NCBI GenBank assembly: GCA_024762375.1
Contig: JANTHQ010000142.1
Location: 1 to 5,856 of the forward strand
Direction: 5' to 3'
Length of the DNA: 5,856 bases
DNA from: Anaerolineaceae bacterium
GTDB lineage: Bacteria > Chloroflexota > Anaerolineae > 4572-78
The position numbers and the translations under genes were made by a program. Every line of letters starts with the position of its first letter. The first letter of the stretch is position 1. The notes below the pieces were generated by a model. It was not told the DNA's origin, did not search any database, and saw nothing but the letters and a program-made list of their open reading frames with translations. This document shows, piece after piece, positions 1 to 5,686 of the stretch.

Positions 1-14
1 GGTTGAAAAGGTTT

Positions 15-1541
15 TTACTTGAGGAGCAGTGATGACTGTGGCGATTCTTCCGGCAATTTGAAATCTGCACCGACGATGACGCGGATGTCAATATTGCTTT
101 CGAGATTTGGACTGCGGCGCACATTTTCCGGTGCGACGTTGAAGAAATTCACCAACGTGCCGAGGGTGTACTCTTTATCGCTGTAGGTGACAATTACCGT
201 GCGGGGGTAGTCGGTGCTTTCGGCGGGGCCGAATTGCGCAATGTTAAATCCCTGCTCTTTGAGGAATAACGCTGTTTGAGCGTCAAGCCCCTCGGCCGGT
301 GTTCCGTTTTGGATGACGACCGAAGCGTTTTCGGCAGCGAGTTGCGCTTTCAATTCTTCTCGTTGCTGTTGCCGGGCTTGCATTTCTGCCGTTTGGGTCG
401 CTTGCGCGGCTTGCGCGGCGATGATTTCTGCTTGGCTCGGTTCGTTGTTTTCAACTTTGGCAAACATGCGGTCAATAACCGGTTGAATTTTGTCGCGCAA
501 TGGTAAAAGCACCATTGCCCCGACTTCGGTCGTGTAATTCACGGTATAATTTTCGTCCAGTACTACTGTTTCGATTTTGTCGGCGGTAATATCCGGTGCG
601 AGGTTTGCCAATTCCAAAATATCCACCAATTGCAAGTCGGTTTTTACCGTACCGGCCATGGTCGTCCAAAGTTCCGGCACTTTGGGCAGCAAGCCCAATT
701 GCAACGCCTTATCTTTTATGGCGATGAGTACCTGCTGCTGGCGTTCCGCTCGCCCAAAGTCGGAGTCGATGTGGCGAGTGCGGGCATATTTCAATGCTGT
801 TGCGCCGTCCAGATGTTGCATGCCTGCATCAATATGGAAGGGGTCGTAGCCGTAGTCTTCACTGGGGAAGGTCGGGTCATCGAGTGTGTATGGCACATTG
901 ATATCCAGCCCGCCGAGTGTGTCCACAATTTTGCGGAAACCGTCAAAATCAACTTCCACATAAAAATGAACCGGCACACCGAAATTGTATTGCACTGTTT
1001 TCATCGCCAGTGCAGGCCCGCCGCCGGGATACCCGTCTTTCTCGCCCAGATAGTATGCCGTGTTGATACGCGATTCATAATAGCCCGGAATTTCGAGCCA
1101 TAAATCGCGCGGCAGCGACAGTAACCCGGCGGTTTTGTTTTCCGGGTCAATCGTTACCAAAATCATCGTGTCGGTGCGGGCATACTGTTCGTCGGGCCGC
1201 TTGTCGATGCCCAACAGTAGAATATTCACCCGTTGTTTCTGTTTGTAATCGGGAAGGGGAACACCGGTGATGCCGGTAACGGGAATCTCGCCGCCGCGTT
1301 GGGGTATCACCCCAATGCCGGGGCGAGTGCTGCTACCCACCGAAGGGAGAGAGAGATCGATGTAGGGTAAATTCGGAACCTCAATGGAGGCCACAGTTTG
1401 TTTTACGGAATTGTACAATAAATAACCGACGAGCGCGCCTGCGAGTAAAAAGAAAAGTGTGAAAACGATGGTCAAGAAGCGCGAAAACGATGTCGGAAGC
1501 TGATAATCTTGCGATGGTTTAACGTGCGTTCGTGTTGTCAT
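15..1541 (-). CDS. LytR-CpsA-Psr (LCP) family envelope protein with C-terminal LytR_C domain
   Basis: This 508-aa protein is anchored in the membrane and faces outside. LCP proteins transfer undecaprenyl-phosphate-linked glycopolymers onto peptidoglycan or other surface acceptors. Visible parts in order: a short basic cytoplasmic tail (1-20), one hydrophobic segment (about 21-46), a Pro/Gly-rich spacer (about 55-100), the LCP catalytic domain (about 104-280), an Ala/Gln/Glu-rich probable coiled-coil linker (about 364-405), and a LytR_C domain (about 407-492). LCP hallmarks are NILLLGID (106-113), RTDTM (122-126), SLPRD (142-146, with the Arg/Asp pair that binds the polyprenyl pyrophosphate), RINTAY (158-163), VDTLGG (206-211) and the stretch 246-270 with KYARTRH and GRAERQQQ. 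All key charged residues are present, so it is probably active. The ATG at 1541 is chosen because the membrane segment follows at the expected distance and a -10 element lies just upstream. No Shine-Dalgarno is seen. The acceptor polymer cannot be told from sequence. Confidence 0.95.
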   Translation of the reverse strand: MTTRTHVKPSQDYQLPTSFSRFLTIVFTLFFLLAGALVGYLLYNSVKQTVASIEVPNLPYIDLSLPSVGSSTRPGIGVIPQRGGEIPVTGITGVPLPDYKQKQRVNILLLGIDKRPDEQYARTDTMILVTIDPENKTAGLLSLPRDLWLEIPGYYESRINTAYYLGEKDGYPGGGPALAMKTVQYNFGVPVHFYVEVDFDGFRKIVDTLGGLDINVPYTLDDPTFPSEDYGYDPFHIDAGMQHLDGATALKYARTRHIDSDFGRAERQQQVLIAIKDKALQLGLLPKVPELWTTMAGTVKTDLQLVDILELANLAPDITADKIETVVLDENYTVNYTTEVGAMVLLPLRDKIQPVIDRMFAKVENNEPSQAEIIAAQAAQATQTAEMQARQQQREELKAQLAAENASVVIQNGTPAEGLDAQTALFLKEQGFNIAQFGPAESTDYPRTVIVTYSDKEYTLGTLVNFFNVAPENVRRSPNLESNIDIRVIVGADFKLPEESPQSSLLLK

Positions 1542-1549
1542 AGCGTGCG

Positions 1550-1578
1550 ATTATAGCATACAAAAAAAGTTGCGCAAA
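1550..1578 (-). promoter_or_regulatory. Promoter of the LCP gene, probably giving a leaderless mRNA
   Basis: On the minus strand a perfect TATAAT (1555 down to 1550) is preceded by TGC, making an extended -10. A weak -35-like TTTGCG (1578-1573) lies 17 nt upstream of it. Only eight bases separate the -10 from the ATG at 1541, so the expected transcription start falls within a few bases of the start codon. With no Shine-Dalgarno present, this predicts leaderless translation. The placement is seen directly; promoter activity is inferred. Confidence 0.6.
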
Positions 1579-1593
1579 ATTGCGTAGGCAATT
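1578..1593. repeat. Perfect inverted repeat AATTGC-N4-GCAATT
   Basis: Two 6-bp arms (1578-1583 and 1588-1593) flank GTAG. The element sits at the upstream edge of the LCP -35 region, where an operator for a dimeric regulator could lie. It overlaps a wider set of TTGC motifs. A chance palindrome in AT-rich DNA is possible. Confidence 0.4.
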
Positions 1594-1612
1594 ATTCCTA
1601 TTTTTTTGTTGC

Positions 1613-1633
1613 AAACATTGCAGAAACATTGCA
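1613..1633 (+). repeat. Tandem 10-bp direct repeat AAACATTGCA, period 11
   Basis: AAACATTGCA occurs at 1613-1622 and again at 1624-1633, one helical turn apart. A related TTGCA copy starts at 1609. It lies upstream of the LCP promoter. Function is unknown; a protein-binding array is one possibility. Confidence 0.5.
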
Positions 1634-1702
1634 AAAATTCAAAATTATCGAGTCGGATTTTTATCACCAGGTTTATAAAAAAACCGAAAAAAGAAGAAAT
1701 TC

Positions 1703-1711
1703 TGTGGATAA
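1703..1711 (-). promoter_or_regulatory. DnaA box, consensus match
   Basis: The plus strand reads TGTGGATAA, so the minus strand is TTATCCACA, a perfect match to the classical DnaA box TTATNCACA. It is the first of three same-orientation boxes. That the sequence matches is certain; binding by DnaA is inferred. Confidence 0.55.
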
Positions 1712-1723
1712 CTTAGGCTATAC

Positions 1724-1732
1724 TGTGGAAAA
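1724..1732 (-). promoter_or_regulatory. DnaA-box-like 9-mer
   Basis: The minus strand reads TTTTCCACA, which fits the relaxed consensus TTWTNCACA. It starts 21 bp from the perfect box, about two helical turns, in the same orientation. Confidence 0.45.
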
Positions 1733-1733
1733 A

Positions 1734-1742
1734 AGTGGAAAA
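1734..1742 (-). promoter_or_regulatory. Weak DnaA-box-like 9-mer
   Basis: The minus strand reads TTTTCCACT, one mismatch from TTWTNCACA. It is offset 10 bp (one turn) from the preceding box and has the same orientation. It would be unremarkable alone and is listed because of its phasing with the other two. Confidence 0.3.
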
Positions 1743-1765
1743 CATAACGATAAATGGATGAAGTC

Positions 1766-1805
1766 CGTATAATAAGCGTATGGAAATCGTATAGAAAAAT
1801 ATACG
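1766..1805. repeat. Three CGTAT repeats 11 bp apart plus an inverted copy
   Basis: CGTAT starts at 1766, 1777 and 1788, exactly 11 bp apart, and an inverted ATACG lies at 1801-1805. The last pair forms a perfect 6-bp inverted repeat, CGTATA-N6-TATACG (1788-1805). A 7-bp alternative pairs AGCGTAT (1775-1781) with ATACGCT (1801-1807). The element lies just past the NFACT stop codon. It could be a protein-binding array or a weak 3' hairpin for the NFACT transcript, but the T-rich tract is in the loop, not after the stem, so it is a poor intrinsic terminator. Confidence 0.45.
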
Positions 1806-1824
1806 CTGCCCGTTGCGATATACC

Positions 1825-3555
1825 CTACCTTTCCACTGTTTCCGGCTGCACCGGCGAGACACGCACCGTTTTTTCCTGCCGCACAGAAACCAGCCCCGGC
1901 GGCGCACCCTTGATGGCGCGCACATATTTTTTGCGAGTTACAATGACATCCACTTGCGGTTCACCCCGATTTTTCGAAAAATACGCCGCGACCCCTGCCG
2001 CCCATTCGATGGTGCGTTTTGGCGGCTCGCCTTCTGCGGTGGAAATGACCACATGCGCGCCCGGCACACCGCGTGCATGCAGCCAAATATCGTTGGGCGC
2101 GGCACGCTCAAATGTCAGACGGTGATTCTGGATGGCGTTTTTTCCAACCCACACCGAAAAGCCATCGGGCGACACATACCGCCGCGGCTGCCCGGAAGAT
2201 ACGGCTTTTTTCGATTTTTTGGTTCGCTGGCGGGTGGTGTCACCCGTCACTGCCGACAGACTCGCCGCCACAGCATCAATTTCCGGGCGAGATTCTGCCG
2301 TTTCCAAATCGAACAATAACTGCTGCAGATAGTCAATCTGCCGGGCAACCACCGTTTGCTGTTCGGGGATGATTTCTGCGGCGCGTTTGGCTTTTTGATA
2401 TCGAGAAAAATATCGCTGGGCGTTTTCGGCGGGAGAAAGAGCCGGGTCGAGCGTAATTTCCAGCGGTTCGCCATCCGTCCATGCCACCGAAAGAATTTTC
2501 TGGCGGGGGGCTATCTGCCAACTGTTCGCCAAAATGGCGTTTCCCATTTCTTTGAAAATATCCGGGTTTTCCAATCGGGCGGCATCTTCTGCCAGCCGTT
2601 TTTGCCGACGAGACAGTTTTTCCAGCTGCGCTTGAATCCGCTGGCGCACAGGAAGCCGGGCGGCAAAATAACCGTCGGCGGCGGGCGCATCGGCGCGGTT
2701 AAAATGGGCGGCCACCGCGGCAGACATGCTTTCTACCGGTTCCGCGCGGGGATGGTGCGTGAGCGCGATGGGTGCAAACAGTTCCACCGCATTGGCTTGC
2801 GAAAAAACCGCGTGCGGTTGCCATGCATGGTCGGTGACATGGCGGTACACCAGCCGAATCGTTTCCAGCAGGGCGGTGGGGTCGACGATGGCGGCGACGG
2901 TTGTGGCGGTGTCATCGGTGGCCCGAAAAACGATTTCGCGGGCGATGAGCGGGCTCATACCGGCCAGATGGCGCACCAGCGTTTTATGCAGCGGCACATC
3001 GGGTGGGGCGGTCTGTAAAATTGCGGATAGCCGTTCCGACGACAGCGCATCGGGGGTGATTTTCTGTTGGCCATGGGGCAGGGTGTATGGATGATTCGGT
3101 AGCAGGGGGCGGCTTCGCTCGCTTTTGGTGGGCGCCGGCCGAACGATGGCCAAAATGCGGCCGGTCTCGTCCAGAAAAATGAGATTGCTGCGCGTGCCCA
3201 TCAACTCCACCACCAGCGTGCTGTCGCCCTGTTTGCCGGAAAAATGAAAGAGTAACACCCGTTCGAACGGTGGTTGTTCGATTGTGAGCAGCAAACTGCC
3301 GCGCAGGTATTTTCGGAGCAATTGAAAGATGGGCGCCGGTGGCGTATCGCCGCGGCGGGGTTTTTGCGGTTGCAGATGCACCCGTGGCGCCGATGGTTCG
3401 GCAGAAATGAGCAGATATTGCCGCTTCTGCTGGGCGTAAATTTCCAACCCGAAGGTGAGTGGGGTAATCTGGGTAATTTGCTGGACGCGACCGCCCATAA
3501 TTTCCACACGGAATTCGTCCGCCAGTGCGGAAATTGAAAATGCATCGAGATTCAT
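1825..3555 (-). CDS. NFACT family protein, RqcH/Rqc2-type ribosome quality control factor
   Basis: Bacterial NFACT proteins (RqcH; older name fibronectin-binding protein FbpA) bind 50S subunits blocked by peptidyl-tRNA and recruit tRNA-Ala to add C-terminal alanine tails that mark the stalled chain for proteolysis. This 576-aa protein has the usual length and order. The NFACT-N domain starts at residue 1 and includes MGTRSNLIFLD (119-129). Next come a helix-hairpin-helix-like stretch (about 189-212) and helical coiled-coil segments (about 302-330 and 376-425, with the family signature LDPALSPAENAQRYF, 369-383). A basic linker (442-450) leads to NFACT-R/DUF814 (about 458-568), with SPDGFSVWVGKNAIQNHRLT (462-481) and DIWLHARGVPGAHVVI (489-504). 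The usual Asp-Arg pair of NFACT-N appears here as Glu98-Arg99. The start ATG at 3555 matches the conserved N-terminus, with a weak GAGG four bases upstream. The family call is firm; alanine tailing activity is inferred. Confidence 0.95.
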   Translation of the reverse strand: MNLDAFSISALADEFRVEIMGGRVQQITQITPLTFGLEIYAQQKRQYLLISAEPSAPRVHLQPQKPRRGDTPPAPIFQLLRKYLRGSLLLTIEQPPFERVLLFHFSGKQGDSTLVVELMGTRSNLIFLDETGRILAIVRPAPTKSERSRPLLPNHPYTLPHGQQKITPDALSSERLSAILQTAPPDVPLHKTLVRHLAGMSPLIAREIVFRATDDTATTVAAIVDPTALLETIRLVYRHVTDHAWQPHAVFSQANAVELFAPIALTHHPRAEPVESMSAAVAAHFNRADAPAADGYFAARLPVRQRIQAQLEKLSRRQKRLAEDAARLENPDIFKEMGNAILANSWQIAPRQKILSVAWTDGEPLEITLDPALSPAENAQRYFSRYQKAKRAAEIIPEQQTVVARQIDYLQQLLFDLETAESRPEIDAVAASLSAVTGDTTRQRTKKSKKAVSSGQPRRYVSPDGFSVWVGKNAIQNHRLTFERAAPNDIWLHARGVPGAHVVISTAEGEPPKRTIEWAAGVAAYFSKNRGEPQVDVIVTRKKYVRAIKGAPPGLVSVRQEKTVRVSPVQPETVER

Positions 3556-3574
3556 AATGCCTCGGGGTGATGGT

Positions 3575-3602
3575 TTGAAAAACTAAATGTTGCTGATATA
3601 AT
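3575..3602 (+). promoter_or_regulatory. Promoter of the first aldo/keto reductase gene
   Basis: TTGAAA (3575-3580, five of six to the -35 consensus), a 16-bp spacer, and a perfect TATAAT (3597-3602) preceded by TGA (extended -10). The expected start near 3609 leaves a leader of about 33 nt before the ATG at 3642. This is the strongest sigma-70-type promoter match noticed in the window. Confidence 0.65.
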
Positions 3603-3625
3603 ATCCGAGCGATTAAAAAAATCAA
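3598..3625 (-). promoter_or_regulatory. Promoter of the NFACT gene, overlapping the divergent one
   Basis: On the minus strand TTGATT (3625-3620) and TATTAT (3603-3598) are separated by 16 bp, giving a predicted start near 3591 and a leader of about 36 nt. Its -10 shares the near-palindromic ATATAATAT bases with the -10 of the plus-strand promoter, so the two should compete for RNA polymerase. It is a weaker match than the plus-strand one. Confidence 0.45.
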
Positions 3626-3634
3626 AGAAAGGGG
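3626..3634 (+). promoter_or_regulatory. Ribosome binding site for the first aldo/keto reductase
   Basis: AGAAAGGGG ends seven bases before the ATG at 3642. It resembles GAAAGGAG with one change and supports this start codon. Confidence 0.6.
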
Positions 3635-3641
3635 CAACGAT

Positions 3642-4502
3642 ATGCTACCGAAAGCACCATTTGGCCGCACGGGACATCTCAGCACACGCACGCTGTTTGG
3701 CGCGGCGTCGCTGTGGAAGATTTCGCAGGCGGATGCAGACCGCACACTCGATGTGCTGTTGGATTACGGCGTTAATCATATTGATACGGCAGCCAGTTAC
3801 GGCGAAGCGGAAAAACGGCTTGGGCCGTGGATGGAAAAATATCGGGACAAGTTTTTTTTGGCCACCAAAACCGAGCAGCGCACCTATCACGGTGCAATGG
3901 CTGAACTGCAGCGGTCGCTGGAATATTTGCGCACCGATTATGTGGATTTGTGGCAGATGCACATTTTGGTTGACCCGGCAGAATGGGAAACCGCGATGGG
4001 GCCGGGCGGCGCGCTGGAAGCATTCATCGAAGCGCGCGAGAAGGGGTTGGTGCGCTTTTTGGGTGTCACCGGCCATGGTACAACCGTCGCCGCGATGCAC
4101 ATGCGAAGTTTGGAACGTTTCGATTTCGATTCGGTGTTGCTACCATACAATTATACCATGATGCAGAATCCGCAGTATGCCGCCGATTTTGAATCGCTGA
4201 TGGCGGTGTGCCGTGAGCGAAATGTGGCGGTGCAGGCCATCAAATCCATTGCAAAAGGCGAATGGGGCGATAAACCAAAAACACGCACCACTTGGTATGA
4301 ACCGCTCGAAGACCAGTTGGATATCGACCTGGCTGTGCATTGGGTGTTGGGCCGAGACGGCGTGTTTTTAAATACCGTCGGCGACGTTGATTTGCTGCCA
4401 AAAGTGCTCGACGCCGCCGCGCGCTTCGACCATCGCCCCAGCGATGCCGAAATGCAGGCGATGGTGTCTCGGGCGGGCATTACGCCATTATTTAAGGCAT
4501 AA
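3642..4502 (+). CDS. Aldo/keto reductase family protein, atypical subfamily
   Basis: This 286-aa protein of the AKR (beta/alpha)8-barrel superfamily is probably a cytosolic NAD(P)-dependent oxidoreductase of unknown substrate. The catalytic tetrad is complete: Asp48 and Tyr53 in HIDTAASYG, Lys76 in FLATKT, and His107 in LWQMHI. The run LRTDYVDLWQMHI (96-108) is a standard AKR feature. The middle part, LGVTGHG (140-146) followed by FDSVLLPYNYTMM (162-174), resembles the predicted oxidoreductases related to COG1453, but no C-terminal ferredoxin domain or cysteine cluster is present. The usual C-terminal phosphate-binding signature of NADP-dependent members (I-x-G-x-R-S then Q-x-x-x-N) is not visible; the equivalent region reads LNTVGDVDLLPKVLDAA (243-259). 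Cofactor preference is therefore uncertain. It is followed after 69 bp by a second AKR gene on the same strand. The superfamily call is firm; the substrate is not known. Confidence 0.92.
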   Translation: MLPKAPFGRTGHLSTRTLFGAASLWKISQADADRTLDVLLDYGVNHIDTAASYGEAEKRLGPWMEKYRDKFFLATKTEQRTYHGAMAELQRSLEYLRTDYVDLWQMHILVDPAEWETAMGPGGALEAFIEAREKGLVRFLGVTGHGTTVAAMHMRSLERFDFDSVLLPYNYTMMQNPQYAADFESLMAVCRERNVAVQAIKSIAKGEWGDKPKTRTTWYEPLEDQLDIDLAVHWVLGRDGVFLNTVGDVDLLPKVLDAAARFDHRPSDAEMQAMVSRAGITPLFKA

Positions 4503-4515
4503 CCCGCTGCGCAAG

Positions 4516-4543
4516 TTCTCGGAATTTTCAATGATGATATAAA
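4516..4543 (+). promoter_or_regulatory. Possible promoter of the second aldo/keto reductase gene
   Basis: TATAAA (4538-4543) preceded by TGA forms an extended -10 whose TGATATAA core is identical to that of the first reductase promoter. The -35 region (TTCTCG, 4516-4521) is poor. The predicted start near 4550 would overlap the Shine-Dalgarno closely. Cotranscription with the upstream gene is equally possible because no terminator is visible between them. Confidence 0.35.
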
Positions 4544-4554
4544 ACTTTTTCACC

Positions 4555-4562
4555 GAAAGGAG
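4555..4562 (+). promoter_or_regulatory. Ribosome binding site for the second aldo/keto reductase
   Basis: GAAAGGAG, a strong Shine-Dalgarno, lies nine bases before the ATG at 4572 and fixes that start. Confidence 0.7.
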
Positions 4563-4571
4563 CACGACACG

Positions 4572-5579
4572 ATGGAATACCGTTATTTAGGAAGAACCGG
4601 CATGAAAGTGAGTGAATTGTGTTTGGGTACAATGACGATGGGGCGAGAGGCCGATGAAACCGAAAGCCACCGGATGCTCGACACATTTGTGGACGCAGGC
4701 GGCAATTTTCTCGACACGGCAGATGTTTATACCCGCGGCGTCTCGGAAGAGGTGGTGGGGCGCTGGTTGAAAACGAAAAACCGCGATGATTTTGTGGTGG
4801 CCACCAAAGTTCGTTTTACAATGGGCGAAGGTGTTAACGATGTGGGATTGAGTCGCAAGCACATACTTTCGGCGGTAGAAGCCAGCCTGCGCCGGTTGCA
4901 GACCGATTATATTGACTTGTACCAAGTTCACTGTTGGGACCCGGGGACACCGTTGGAAGAAACACTCTCAACGTTGAACACACTGGTGGAAAGCGGCAAA
5001 GTTCGATATATCGGCGCCAGTAACTTTACCGGCTGGCAACTGCAGAAAGCAATTGATATCAGCAAACAAATGGGGCTGGAGGTTTTTTCGTGCCTGCAGC
5101 CGCTGTATAACCTGCTCGATCGCTCTACCGAGTGGGAATTGATTCCCGTTTGCCAAAATGAAGGTTTGGGTATCATACCGTGGAGTCCACTGCGTGGCGG
5201 CTGGCTCAGCGGGAAATACCGGCGCGGAATGACCGCACCGCCCGATGGTACTCGGGTGGCAGAGGCCGAAAAACATGGTTGGAGTGAGGCATGGGGCAAA
5301 TATAACACAGAACGCACGTGGACGGTTTTGGATGAACTTTTCGCAATTGCGGCTGAGGCCGGAAAATCGCCGGCACAGGTGGCGCTAAACTGGCTGATAC
5401 ACCGCCCCGGAGTGACCGCCCCGATTATCGGCGTGCGGTCGATGGCACATTTGCAAGATAATCTTGGTGCGGTGGGGTGGCAATTATCGGCAGAGCAGCA
5501 AGCGCGACTCACTGCTGTCAGCGAAATTTCGCCGCCATACCCGTATGATTTTATCGCCAATGCCGTTGGAAATCGATAG
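4572..5579 (+). CDS. Aldo/keto reductase (YajO/YghZ-like, NADPH type)
   Basis: This 335-aa protein has the length and start typical of the bacterial AKR group that includes YajO and the AKR11/AKR12-type enzymes (EYRYLGRTGMKVSELCLGT, 2-20). It should be a cytosolic NADPH-dependent reductase of aldehydes, ketones or sugar derivatives. The tetrad is Asp48 and Tyr53 (FLDTADVYTRG), Lys79 (VVATKV) and His120 (YQVHCWD). Cofactor-binding elements are visible: GASNFTGWQL (148-157), Gln176 in CLQPLYNLLDR, WSPLRGGWLSGKY (204-216), and the C-terminal PIIGVRSMAHLQDNLGA (284-300), whose Arg289/Ser290 and Gln295/Asn297 are the usual NADP phosphate-contacting set. It differs clearly from the neighbouring upstream reductase, so the pair is not a recent duplication. 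The gene ends 60 bp before a terminator. The substrate cannot be predicted. Confidence 0.95.
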   Translation: MEYRYLGRTGMKVSELCLGTMTMGREADETESHRMLDTFVDAGGNFLDTADVYTRGVSEEVVGRWLKTKNRDDFVVATKVRFTMGEGVNDVGLSRKHILSAVEASLRRLQTDYIDLYQVHCWDPGTPLEETLSTLNTLVESGKVRYIGASNFTGWQLQKAIDISKQMGLEVFSCLQPLYNLLDRSTEWELIPVCQNEGLGIIPWSPLRGGWLSGKYRRGMTAPPDGTRVAEAEKHGWSEAWGKYNTERTWTVLDELFAIAAEAGKSPAQVALNWLIHRPGVTAPIIGVRSMAHLQDNLGAVGWQLSAEQQARLTAVSEISPPYPYDFIANAVGNR

Positions 5580-5639
5580 AATCTTGAGAAATTGGCAAAC
5601 ATAAACGGAACCCCAGCGCACATTTGTGCCGTCAAACGA

Positions 5640-5672
5640 AAAAAGGCCGGAGGAAAATTCTCCGGCCTTTTT
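5640..5672. terminator. Bidirectional intrinsic terminator between convergent genes
   Basis: A 13-bp perfect stem (5640-5652 with 5660-5672), GC-rich in the middle (GGCCGGAG), encloses a 7-nt loop. The stem ends in A-tracts on the left and T-tracts on the right, so it can end transcription from both the plus-strand reductase and the minus-strand gene that stops at 5687. Confidence 0.85.
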
Positions 5673-5686
5673 GTGTATCTATGGGG

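Larger units (their letters stand above)
1542..1824. other. AT-rich intergenic region with DnaA-box-like and phased repeats
   Basis: This 283-bp gap separates the 3' end of the NFACT gene from the LCP start codon. I see no convincing gene in it. It is much more AT-rich than the flanking coding DNA, with several A- and T-tracts. It holds, from left to right: the LCP promoter, an AATTGC inverted repeat, a 10-bp direct repeat, a small GGTTT/AAACC inverted repeat (1670-1685), three DnaA-box-like 9-mers (1703-1742), and three CGTAT repeats 11 bp apart (1766-1792). No clear intrinsic terminator for NFACT is present. Confidence 0.7.

Noticed and set aside
630..1103. Plus-strand open frame of 157 codons inside the LCP gene
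   Set aside because: It lies antisense to a gene with strong family motifs, its translation is rich in Cys, His and Arg with no recognisable domain, and no ribosome binding site was evident. It is a shadow frame.
1657..1670. TTTTTATCACCAG considered as a fourth DnaA box
   Set aside because: It diverges from TTATNCACA at several of the invariant CACA positions.
1768..1773. Plus-strand TATAAT as a promoter -10
   Set aside because: No -35 match at a suitable distance, no TG extension, and no plus-strand gene downstream. It is explained by the CGTAT repeat array in AT-rich DNA.
1713..1925. Minus-strand 70-codon frame crossing the NFACT stop and the AT-rich gap
   Set aside because: It starts inside NFACT in another frame, and the translation (CGRKKRCVSRR and similar) looks like out-of-frame coding, so it is not a real small gene.
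3500..3513. ATTTCCACA near the NFACT start considered as a DnaA box
   Set aside because: It is an isolated one-mismatch match inside coding sequence with no neighbours, as expected by chance.
2984..3745. Minus-strand open frame of 253 codons spanning the NFACT start and the divergent promoter region
   Set aside because: It overlaps the well-supported NFACT gene in another frame and crosses the promoter region and the reductase start. Its composition is that of a shifted reading of a GC-rich gene.
4928..5635. Minus-strand open frame of 235 codons opposite the second reductase
   Set aside because: It is antisense to a gene with full AKR motifs, and its protein is Ser/Cys/Pro-rich and low in sense-like structure.
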